Shown here: piece by piece, positions 23,669 through 29,234 of the stretch | Position numbering within the stretch: position 1 is the stretch's first letter | Layout: each line of letters begins with the position of its first letter | Source: Nonomuraea sp. PA05 | GTDB lineage: Bacteria > Actinomycetota > Actinomycetes > Streptosporangiales > Streptosporangiaceae | Assembly: GCF_008086045.1 (NCBI RefSeq) | Contig: NZ_VSEY01000076.1 | Location: 1-40,484, forward strand | DNA: 40,484 nucleotides | Reading direction: 5' to 3' | Program-made: the position numbers and the translations under genes | Notes under the pieces: generated by a model | What the model was told of the DNA's origin: nothing | Database searches by the model: none | What the model saw: the letters and a program-made list of their open reading frames with translations, nothing else

Positions 23669-24051
23669 CGGTCTGCCTGGTGGTGGCCGTCGGTGGTGTG
23701 CCAGTAGTCGCGGGTCCGTACGGCGAGGCCGTCGGTGTCGAACTGGGCGAGGACGCAGCCTGCCAGGGTGATGGGGCGTCCGTTGTCGTAGGCGCGGACG
23801 CGGAACTCGATGACGGCCTGGTCGCCGTCGACGAGGGGCGGGCCGAAGGTGACGTCGGGGTCGCTCTCGCCGGTGAAGGACCAGGTGATGTAGTCGGCGA
23901 TGGCCTGCCTGCCGCGGTGCGGCGGGCGGAAGGGCATGCTGGTGTGGACGGCGTCGTCGCGGTAGAGGGCGGTGATGGCGGCGGCGTCGTGGTGGGTCCA
24001 GCCGTGCTGCCAGGTGTCGGCGAAGCGCTGTGCGGCCTGTCGGGTGTCCAT
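23665..24051 (-). CDS. SnoaL/NTF2-like domain protein
   Basis: Encodes 128 aa, the normal size for a SnoaL-like fold: TRQAAQRFADTWQHGWTHHDAAAITALY, RDDAVHTSMPFRPPHRGRQAIADYI, and a curved sheet ending GCVLAQFDTDGLAVRTRDYWH. Such proteins bind or isomerise small hydrophobic molecules, or act only as binding modules. It is the last gene of the SMR-TetR-DUF952-SnoaL unit, starting 5 nt after the DUF952 stop. Activity unknown. Confidence 0.85.
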   Translation of the reverse strand: MDTRQAAQRFADTWQHGWTHHDAAAITALYRDDAVHTSMPFRPPHRGRQAIADYITWSFTGESDPDVTFGPPLVDGDQAVIEFRVRAYDNGRPITLAGCVLAQFDTDGLAVRTRDYWHTTDGHHQADR

Positions 24052-24056
24052 ACTCG

Positions 24057-24359
24057 TCAGCGGGTGTAGGGGCGGGTGGCGGTGACCGCGGTGACGGGTA
24101 GTGGCCCGTACAGGTGGGGGAAGCCGTTCTCGACGCGGATGTCGAGGCCTGCGGGGTCGATGTCGAGGACGAGCAGCGGTTCGGACAGGTGGCTGTAGTA
24201 GGCGGTGTGGACGCCGTCGAGCTGGGCCTGGTCGCGGCTGCAGTGGATGAAGCCCTCCTGTTCGAGGGTGCGGCCGAGGGTGGAGACGCGGTACTCCCCC
24301 GCTTTGCGCGCGTCCTCCCAGTCGGTGCGCAGGGCGAGGTGGTGGATGTGGCCGGTCAT
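24057..24359 (-). CDS. DUF952 domain protein
   Basis: Encodes 100 aa. It matches DUF952: IHHLALRTDWEDARKAGEYRVSTLGRTLEQEGFIHCSRDQAQ, then LLVLDIDPAGLDIRVENG and the closing FPHLYGPLPVTAV. The conserved GFIHCS and HLYGPL motifs are clear. The family has no established biochemical role, although the fold resembles ADP-ribosyl-binding enzymes. Its ATG overlaps the TetR stop by ATGA. Confidence 0.88.
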   Translation of the reverse strand: MTGHIHHLALRTDWEDARKAGEYRVSTLGRTLEQEGFIHCSRDQAQLDGVHTAYYSHLSEPLLVLDIDPAGLDIRVENGFPHLYGPLPVTAVTATRPYTR

Positions 24360-24961
24360 GGGGTCCTTCCTGTTTCTCCGGTGGCGTGGGTCAGGGCGAG
24401 GGTGAGCAGGGCGCGGGCCTCGTCGAGGGGGCGTTGTTCGACGACGTGCTCGAGCCACAGGGTGGAGACGGTGGTGTAGAGGAGCCGGACGCGGGGGTCG
24501 GTCTCGGGCAGGCCGAGGGTGTCGGCGACGAGGCGGACGCAGCCGTCGGTCCAGCGGCGGGCGATGTGCTGCAGGACGGGGTCGCGGCCGGCGTGGACGT
24601 ACAGCTCCCACAGGCCGAGCTGGCGGGTGCGGTCGGCGGTGGCGACCTGGTCGGTGAGTGCGGTCAGGCCGTGGCGGGTGATCCAGTCGCGGGTGGTGGC
24701 CAGTTCGGTCTCCACGAGCTGGGCGAACGCTTCTGCCAGGAGCTGGTCGCGGGAGGCGAAGTAGTAGGTGGTGGCGGCCAGCGGCAGGTGGGCGCGCTGG
24801 GCGACGGCGCGGTGGGTGACGGCGCCGAAGCCGCCGTCGGCCAGGAGGCCGACGGCGGCGTTGAGCAGGGTGGTGCGCCGGCGTCGGCTGCGCTCCTGGC
24901 TGGGCTGCTGGGCGGGCTGCTGCGCGGGGGTGCTGTTGTGGTTGCTCAGGTGTGGGTTCAA
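24356..24961 (-). CDS. TetR family regulator of the SMR operon
   Basis: Encodes 201 aa. A Gln/Pro-rich, probably disordered start (about 1-22) precedes a TetR_N HTH (about 25-75: RRTTLLNAAVGLLADGGFGAVTHRAV and AATTYYFASRDQLLAEAFAQL). The C-terminal ligand domain has WELYVHAGRDPVLQHIARRW, seen in many efflux regulators. Its ATG overlaps the SMR stop (ATGA at 24958-24961). As the second gene of the operon it probably regulates the pump in response to its substrate. No clear palindrome was found in the 25282-25420 upstream region except the GC-rich one at 25345. Confidence 0.9.
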   Translation of the reverse strand: MNPHLSNHNSTPAQQPAQQPSQERSRRRRTTLLNAAVGLLADGGFGAVTHRAVAQRAHLPLAATTYYFASRDQLLAEAFAQLVETELATTRDWITRHGLTALTDQVATADRTRQLGLWELYVHAGRDPVLQHIARRWTDGCVRLVADTLGLPETDPRVRLLYTTVSTLWLEHVVEQRPLDEARALLTLALTHATGETGRTP

Positions 24962-25281
24962 TGGCCACCTGCGAGGTTGAGGAGGACGACGCCGCCGATG
25001 ATGAGCAGGATACCGCCGATCTTGAGGGCGGTGAGGGTCTCCCCCATGAACGCTGCGCCGATGAGGGCGATGGCGGCGGTTCCGGCTCCGGACCAGACGG
25101 CGTAGGCGGTGCCCATGTCGAGCTGGAGTTTCAGGACGCGGGCGAGCAGGGCGAAGGAGGTGATGTAGCCGGCGGCGACGACGATGCTCCAGCCGAGGTG
25201 GGAGAAGCCGTTGCTGAGTTTGAGCGCGGTGGTGGCGAGCACTTCGCTGGCGATGGCGAGGGCGAGCAGGATCCAGGCCAT
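24958..25281 (-). CDS. Small multidrug resistance (SMR) transporter, Qac type
   Basis: Encodes 107 aa in four membrane helices, the standard SMR size. The membrane-embedded Glu13 is in ASEVLATTALKLSNGF, matching EmrE-type exporters rather than guanidinium exporters, which have Trp next to this Glu. MGTAYAVWSGAGTAAIALIG (helix 3 with the GxG packing motif) and GGILLIIGGVVLLNL (helix 4) are typical. It works as an antiparallel dimer exchanging protons for lipophilic cations. GGAGA precedes the ATG. First gene of a coupled four-gene unit. Confidence 0.93.
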   Translation of the reverse strand: MAWILLALAIASEVLATTALKLSNGFSHLGWSIVVAAGYITSFALLARVLKLQLDMGTAYAVWSGAGTAAIALIGAAFMGETLTALKIGGILLIIGGVVLLNLAGGH

Positions 25282-25344
25282 GGGTGGTGGTCTCCGGGGG
25301 TGCGAGAAAGTGGTACGGGTGTCCTGATTTTAGGGGTGCCTCTC

Positions 25345-25362
25345 CCCCGCCGGACGGCGGGG
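25345..25362. terminator. GC-rich perfect hairpin in a divergent region
   Basis: CCCCGCCG-GA-CGGCGGGG is an 8-bp perfect stem with no U-tract, between the SMR and radical SAM genes, both transcribed away from it. It may be an operator or a leader hairpin rather than a terminator. Confidence 0.35.
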
Positions 25363-25423
25363 TCCCGGCGGGTTGCGCGGAACCGCTTGAAAACCCAGTC
25401 GAATACGTGTTCCACTGGAGGGT

Positions 25424-26377
25424 GTGGCTTGGGACGCGCTACCGCTGGTCGACGCCGCCGACGATCGCCCACTGATCGAGCGGCGCGCGGTGCTGCGCGA
25501 CGGCTTCTACGAGCTGCAGGCTCGCACCGTGATCGAACGGGTGCCGCAGGCCGCGGGCATCGCCCAGCAGTGGGCCGTCTCCCCCTACCGTGGCTGCGCC
25601 CATGCCTGCCGCGGCTGCGGCGCCCGTGCCGCGCACCGGCGGCTCGGCCTGGACATGGGGCGTGACTTCGACACCCGCGTCGTCGTCCGCCCGAACGTCG
25701 CCGAGCGGCTGCGCGCTGAGCTGGCCCGCTGGGACGGCAGCGAGCTCGCGGTGGGCCTGTCCGGCGACTGCTATCAGCCGGCCGAGGACACCTACCGGCT
25801 GATGCCGCACGTGATCGCCGCCCTGACCGCCGCGGGCACCCCGTTCACCGTCTACACCAAGGGCCCGCTCGTGCTGCGCGACGCGCGGCTGCTGGCGCGG
25901 GCCGGGGCGCGGGTGGCGATCTCCATCGCGTTCGTCGACGAGCGGATCCGGCGCGCGGTCGAGCCGGGCGCCCCGTCGGCGCAGGCCCGGCTGGAGCTGG
26001 TCTCGGCGCTGGTGGAGGCGGGCGTGGACTGCCGGGTGCTGATGGCTCCGGTGCTGCCGCTGCTCAGCGACGCCGCCGACCAGCTCGGCGCCACCGTACG
26101 GCGCATCGCCGCGGCGGGGGTGCGGCGGGTGGAGCCCATGGTGCTGCGCCTGCCGCCGGGGACGCGCGAATGGTACGTGGAGTGGCTGCGGCAGGCGCAT
26201 CCCCACCTCGTGGAGCGGTACGAGGAGCTGTACGACCGGGCGGGGCTGCCGCCGGAGGCGTACGAGGGGCGGATCACGGGGCAGATCGCGCAGTTGTGCC
26301 AGGTGTACGGGATGGAGTGCGGGGCGCCGCAGGCGGTGCGGGGCGAGCCGAAGGCGGCCCAGCTGGCGCTGGTGTGA
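25424..26377 (+). CDS. Radical SAM protein of the Rv2578c/SplB-like family
   Basis: Encodes 317 aa from GTG 25424 (GGAGG very close upstream, so the exact start is uncertain). The signature PYRGCAHACRGCGARAAH places three cysteines as C58-x3-C62-x2-C65 for a [4Fe-4S] cluster. LSGDCYQPAEDTYRLM, FTVYTKGPLVLRDARLL and SIAFVDERIRRAVEPGAPS follow in the usual order for this family, whose role is unknown (related to spore photoproduct lyase). The position before the last Cys, usually aromatic (for example CRYCFAR), is Gly here (CRGCGAR). The C-terminus WYVEWLRQAHPHLVERYEELY is typical. Confidence 0.88.
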   Translation: MAWDALPLVDAADDRPLIERRAVLRDGFYELQARTVIERVPQAAGIAQQWAVSPYRGCAHACRGCGARAAHRRLGLDMGRDFDTRVVVRPNVAERLRAELARWDGSELAVGLSGDCYQPAEDTYRLMPHVIAALTAAGTPFTVYTKGPLVLRDARLLARAGARVAISIAFVDERIRRAVEPGAPSAQARLELVSALVEAGVDCRVLMAPVLPLLSDAADQLGATVRRIAAAGVRRVEPMVLRLPPGTREWYVEWLRQAHPHLVERYEELYDRAGLPPEAYEGRITGQIAQLCQVYGMECGAPQAVRGEPKAAQLALV

Positions 26378-26416
26378 CCGCTGCCGGCCCGGCCCTCCGA
26401 GACGGGCTGAAGCCCG

Positions 26417-26671
26417 CTACGGGATGGGCGCGGGCGTGGAGCGGACGGCGAGCCGGTCGAGGGAGATGCCCAGCACGTCGGCCAGGGCCGCGATCGTGAA
26501 GAACGCCGGCGTCGCGATCCGCCCGGTCTCGATCTTGCGCAGGGTCTCGGCGGACATGCCGGCCGCCGCGGCCACGTCGACGATGCTGCGCTCGCCGCGT
26601 GCCTGGCGCAGCACCTGGCCGAGCTGCTCGCCGCGGAGCCGCTCCTCGGGGGTCAGCGGGGGTCGCACCAT
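26417..26671 (-). CDS. Small XRE-family regulator
   Basis: Encodes 84 aa from ATG 26671. Almost all of it is an HTH_3 domain: LGQVLRQARGERSIVDVAAAAGMSAETLRKIETGRIATPAFFTIAALADVLGISLDRL in order. TATACA on the - strand lies 8 nt before the ATG and there is no ribosome binding site, suggesting a leaderless transcript. A 22-bp element at 26702-26723 upstream is shared with the uvrA upstream region, so this protein may regulate both. Confidence 0.88.
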   Translation of the reverse strand: MVRPPLTPEERLRGEQLGQVLRQARGERSIVDVAAAAGMSAETLRKIETGRIATPAFFTIAALADVLGISLDRLAVRSTPAPIP

Positions 26672-26701
26672 GACACCACTGTATAGGTCTGTTGGCGAGG
26701 C

Positions 26702-26723
26702 TGGCCCCACCAGCCGCCATCTG
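26702..26723 (-). promoter_or_regulatory. 22-bp element shared with the uvrA upstream region (copy 1)
   Basis: Identical over 22 bp, in inverted orientation, to 29141-29162. Similarity continues toward the gene (about 20 more positions, including CTGT-GG and a TATA-containing -10-like block). Relative to the downstream gene both copies have the same orientation and similar distance. The adjacent CTGTGG-CATTC-CCACAG inverted repeat (26721-26737) is only in this copy. Confidence 0.75.
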
Positions 26724-26761
26724 TGGCATTCCCACAGGTGGCTGGGGGCGTGAGAGGTTGT

Positions 26762-26886
26762 TTACACGGGGAACTGGTCGATGACGCTGTCGTCGGGTTC
26801 CTGGGCCGAGCGCGATCTTGGAGTAGATCTCCAGCGAGGTGCGGCTGGCGTGGCCGGAGTAGGGCTGGATGAGGGCGTCGTCGATT
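26762..26886 (-). pseudogene. 3' remnant of a phage-type tyrosine integrase
   Basis: One frame reads IDDALIQPYSGHASRTSLEIYSKIAL, the end of an integrase catalytic domain with the H-x-x-S-x-x-SLEIY pattern and the nucleophile Tyr. A frameshift then gives AQEPDDSVIDQFPV, the usual family ending (…AQ-x-x-Y-D-x-VI-x-x-FPV). Only about 40 codons remain. It is joined directly to the FAD monooxygenase remnant upstream. Confidence 0.75.
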
Positions 26887-27168
26887 CCTGCTCGTAGGAG
26901 CGCAGCGCCGGGATGAGTGGGCCGGCGTGGGCGAGTACCGCGCTGAGCGCCGTCGCGTCGCGCAGGGCGAGGTTGGTCCCTGCCCCGGCCGCTGGGCTCA
27001 TGACGTGGGTGGCGTCGCTGAGGTGCAGGCGGTAGCCCCGGCGGCGGATGAGCGGCGGATGAGCGGCGACTGGTCGCGCTCGTAGACGGCCACGTCGATC
27101 CCGGCCCCGCGCAGCCCGTTGGCCAGGGCCGGCCCGCCGACGCCGGCCCCGACGACGATCACCTTCAT
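26887..27168 (-). pseudogene. FAD-dependent monooxygenase remnant with internal deletion
   Basis: It starts MKVIVVGAGVGGPALANGLR (Rossmann GxGxxG dinucleotide fold) and continues GIDVAVYERDQSPLIRR. An 11-bp tandem duplication (27044-27065) then breaks the frame, after which GYRLHL jumps straight to SDATHVMSPAAGAGTNLALRDATALSAVL, the GD-like FAD motif of the C-terminal part. About 230 residues of the usual middle are missing. The ATG overlaps the stop of the NmrA-like gene by ATGA, so this was once the second gene of that operon. It ends where the integrase remnant begins. Confidence 0.82.
27044..27065. repeat. 11-bp tandem duplication causing a frameshift
   Basis: GCGGATGAGCG-type unit of 11 bp occurs twice in a row (27044-27054, 27055-27065). 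Removing one copy restores the frame between YERDQSPLIRR and GYRLHL of the FAD monooxygenase remnant. Confidence 0.85.
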
Positions 27169-28028
27169 CGCCGGCCGCCGCTGAAGTCGTCGGCGTGCTC
27201 GGCGGCCCACGCCGACAGCGTTGTGGCGGGTGCGCCCGTGATGTCGGGCACCGTGGAGGTGACCTCCGGACGCGGGGCGGCGGCCATCTTGGTGTAGCCG
27301 TCGAGTAGTTCGTCGACGAAGTCGCCGGGGAAGTCGGGATCGGCCAGCAGCCGGGCACGCTCCTGCTCCAGCGTCAGCTCCTGCCAGTGCAGCGGGCGGC
27401 CGACGGCCTCGCCGATCAGCCGCACCTGCTCGGCCTGGGTCAGCACCTCAGGCCCGGTGAGGGTGTAGCGGTGTCCTTCGTGCCCGGGTTCGGTCAGCGC
27501 GTGTACGGCTACCGCCGCGATGTCGTCCTCGTGGATCGGCGTCGTCGCCAGCGAGCCGAAGGCCCCGCGGACGTAGTCGCCCGCCCTGATCTGCGCGCTC
27601 CACCACAGGGTGTTGGCCATGAAGGTGCTGGGGCTCAGCACCGTCCACTCCATGCCGGACTGCTCGATCAGCCGCTCGACGGTGGCGTGCCAGCGGGCGA
27701 CCGGGTTGGGCTGCTCCTCGGGCGCGACTCCAGGCAGTGCACCGCCACCGGTCATGAAGACGACGCGGCGGACGCGGCGCTTGAGCGCGCCGACGATGGG
27801 GCGGGCGGGTTCAGCCGAGTGGAAGGGCCACATGAGGAACGCGGCGTCGACGTCGTCGAGGGCGCCGGGCGCGTCCAGGTCCGGAGTGATCACCTCGACG
27901 CCTTGGGGCAGCTTCGCGGCCTCAGGGTTGCGGCTCATGGCTCGTACGGCGGCGCCGCTCCAGGCCAGCCGCTCGGCCACCCTTCTGCCCACGTTGCCGG
28001 TCGCGCCGAAAACCAGGTAAGTGCTCAT
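27165..28028 (-). CDS. NmrA-like NAD(P)-binding protein
   Basis: Encodes 287 aa. N-terminal YLVFGATGNVGRRVAERL is the GxxGxxG Rossmann motif of atypical short-chain dehydrogenases, followed by VRAMSRNPEAAKLP, FLMWPFHS, and a substrate domain with WTVLSPSTFMANTLWW and PIHEDDIAAVAVHAL (the DIA box of the NmrA/QOR2 group). The catalytic Tyr-x-x-x-Lys is absent, as usual in this group. It may be a redox sensor or reductase. It is divergent from the Lrp-type regulator (80 bp between them), a common pairing in which that regulator controls it. The second gene of its operon is decayed. Confidence 0.88.
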   Translation of the reverse strand: MSTYLVFGATGNVGRRVAERLAWSGAAVRAMSRNPEAAKLPQGVEVITPDLDAPGALDDVDAAFLMWPFHSAEPARPIVGALKRRVRRVVFMTGGGALPGVAPEEQPNPVARWHATVERLIEQSGMEWTVLSPSTFMANTLWWSAQIRAGDYVRGAFGSLATTPIHEDDIAAVAVHALTEPGHEGHRYTLTGPEVLTQAEQVRLIGEAVGRPLHWQELTLEQERARLLADPDFPGDFVDELLDGYTKMAAAPRPEVTSTVPDITGAPATTLSAWAAEHADDFSGGRR

Positions 28029-28108
28029 GCGTCAAAGATCCCGTCGCCTCGACGACCAAGCACCTCAAGTGCCACGTTCTGGCGATAAGTAGCGTGCAAT
28101 GCTGAAGC

Positions 28109-29065
28109 ATGGCGAAACCTAGCGTGTTGGACGCGATGGACCATGCTCTCGTGCACGCACTCCAGATCGACGGCCGCGCTTCCTTCCGCACGATCGCCGA
28201 CGCACTCGACGTCTCCGAGCACACCGTCGCCCGCCGCTACCGGAAGCTGCGCGCGCACGGCGTCCTGCGGGTGGCCGGCTGGCTCGACGGCCAGCGCTTC
28301 GGCCGCACCTCTTGGTCGGTGCGCCTCGTGTGCACGCCGGATGCGGCAGGTCAGGTGGCCGAGGCCATCGCCCGGCGCGACGACGCCGTCTGGGTCCGCC
28401 TGCTGTCCGGCGGCACCGAGATCGCCTGCGGCGTCCAGGCGGGCGGCGACCAGGACGCCGACGAACTGCTGCTGAAGAAACTGCCGCGGACCCCGCGCAT
28501 CGTGGCCATGTCCGCGCACGCGACCCTGCACATGTTCGCCGGATGGCGCAGCCGGGTCGCGGTGCTCACCGACGAGCAGGCCGAGCGGATCCAGCCCATG
28601 CTGCCGTACGGGAAAGAGGTGTCGCTGAGCGCGCAGGACCACGCCATGGCGCGCGTGCTGGCCCAAGACGGGCGGGCCGGGTACGGCGAGCTGGCAGCGG
28701 CCAGCGGATGGTCGCACACCACCGTGCGACGCCGCCTCGGCGAACTGCGATCCAGCGACACGCTCAGGTTCGACGTCGAAATCTCCTCGCAGGCCCTGGG
28801 CTACCACGCCGAGGCCTGGTTGTGGATGAAGGTCGAGCCGTCGGCCCTGGCCTCGGTCGGCGAAGCCATGGCCGCCCACCCCGAGGCCGACGTGGTGGCG
28901 GCCACCACCGGCCCCACGAACCTCATGGCCGGTGTGACCTGCCGTGACACGCGCGACCTCTACCGCTACCTCACCGAGCGAGTGGCCCCGCTCCACGGTG
29001 TGCGCGAGCTGGAGACCGCGCCCGTGATCCGCACGGTCAAGCGAGTGGGCACCTTCCTGTCCTGA
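28109..29065 (+). CDS. Lrp/AsnC-type regulator with two HTH-AsnC units
   Basis: Encodes 318 aa, twice the normal Lrp size. Unit 1: LDAMDHALVHALQIDGRASFRTIADALDVSEHTVARRYRKLRAHGVL, then an AsnC ligand-like domain. Unit 2: SAQDHAMARVLAQDGRAGYGELAAASGWSHTTVRRRLGEL (about 175-214), then YHAEAWLWMKVEPSALASVGEAMAAHPE and a closing RAM-like domain. Such tandem Lrp proteins are widespread in actinomycetes. It is divergent from the NmrA-like gene and probably regulates it. TAGCGTG occurs twice around the start codon (28091 and 28120) and may be part of the operator. Confidence 0.9.
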   Translation: MAKPSVLDAMDHALVHALQIDGRASFRTIADALDVSEHTVARRYRKLRAHGVLRVAGWLDGQRFGRTSWSVRLVCTPDAAGQVAEAIARRDDAVWVRLLSGGTEIACGVQAGGDQDADELLLKKLPRTPRIVAMSAHATLHMFAGWRSRVAVLTDEQAERIQPMLPYGKEVSLSAQDHAMARVLAQDGRAGYGELAAASGWSHTTVRRRLGELRSSDTLRFDVEISSQALGYHAEAWLWMKVEPSALASVGEAMAAHPEADVVAATTGPTNLMAGVTCRDTRDLYRYLTERVAPLHGVRELETAPVIRTVKRVGTFLS

Positions 29066-29140
29066 AATTCAGCCAATGCCTCGCCGGCACGATCATCGCC
29101 TCCCGCGCAGTCCGGCCGGTGCCCGCTTGCGGCGACATCT

Positions 29141-29162
29141 CAGATGGCGGCTGGTGGGGCCA
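29141..29162 (+). promoter_or_regulatory. 22-bp element upstream of uvrA (copy 2)
   Basis: Exact inverted copy of 26702-26723. Toward the gene the shared block continues as …CCTTACCGACAGGCC then GTATACC, comparable with CTCGCCAACAGACC then TATACAG at copy 1. A -10 hexamer TATACC at 29180-29185 would fit the same promoter architecture in both places. Confidence 0.75.
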
Positions 29163-29176
29163 TCCTTACCGACAGG

Positions 29177-29222
29177 CCGTATACCCGGCCATGAACCGTA
29201 CACCCTGCCGTACACCATACGG
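29177..29222. promoter_or_regulatory. CCGTAYAC repeats and CCGTA-N5-TACGG palindrome before uvrA
   Basis: CCGTATAC at 29177, CCGTACAC at 29196 and CCGTACAC at 29208 are direct repeats. The last forms an inverted repeat CCGTA-CACCA-TACGG (29208-29222) ending 13 bp before the uvrA ATG. They overlap the proposed -10 and the start site, a repressor-like position. Confidence 0.6.
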
Positions 29223-29234
29223 TAGCGTGGCGGG

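Noticed and set aside
25282..25423. Guanidine (ykkC-type) riboswitch upstream of the SMR gene
   Set aside because: The leader has a GC hairpin but not the conserved guanidine-I/II/III sequences, and the transporter is Qac type rather than a guanidinium exporter.
26762..27358. 198-residue - strand frame over the FAD/integrase region
   Set aside because: Mixture of NmrA-gene shadow, monooxygenase remnant and integrase tail in the wrong frame; not a real protein.
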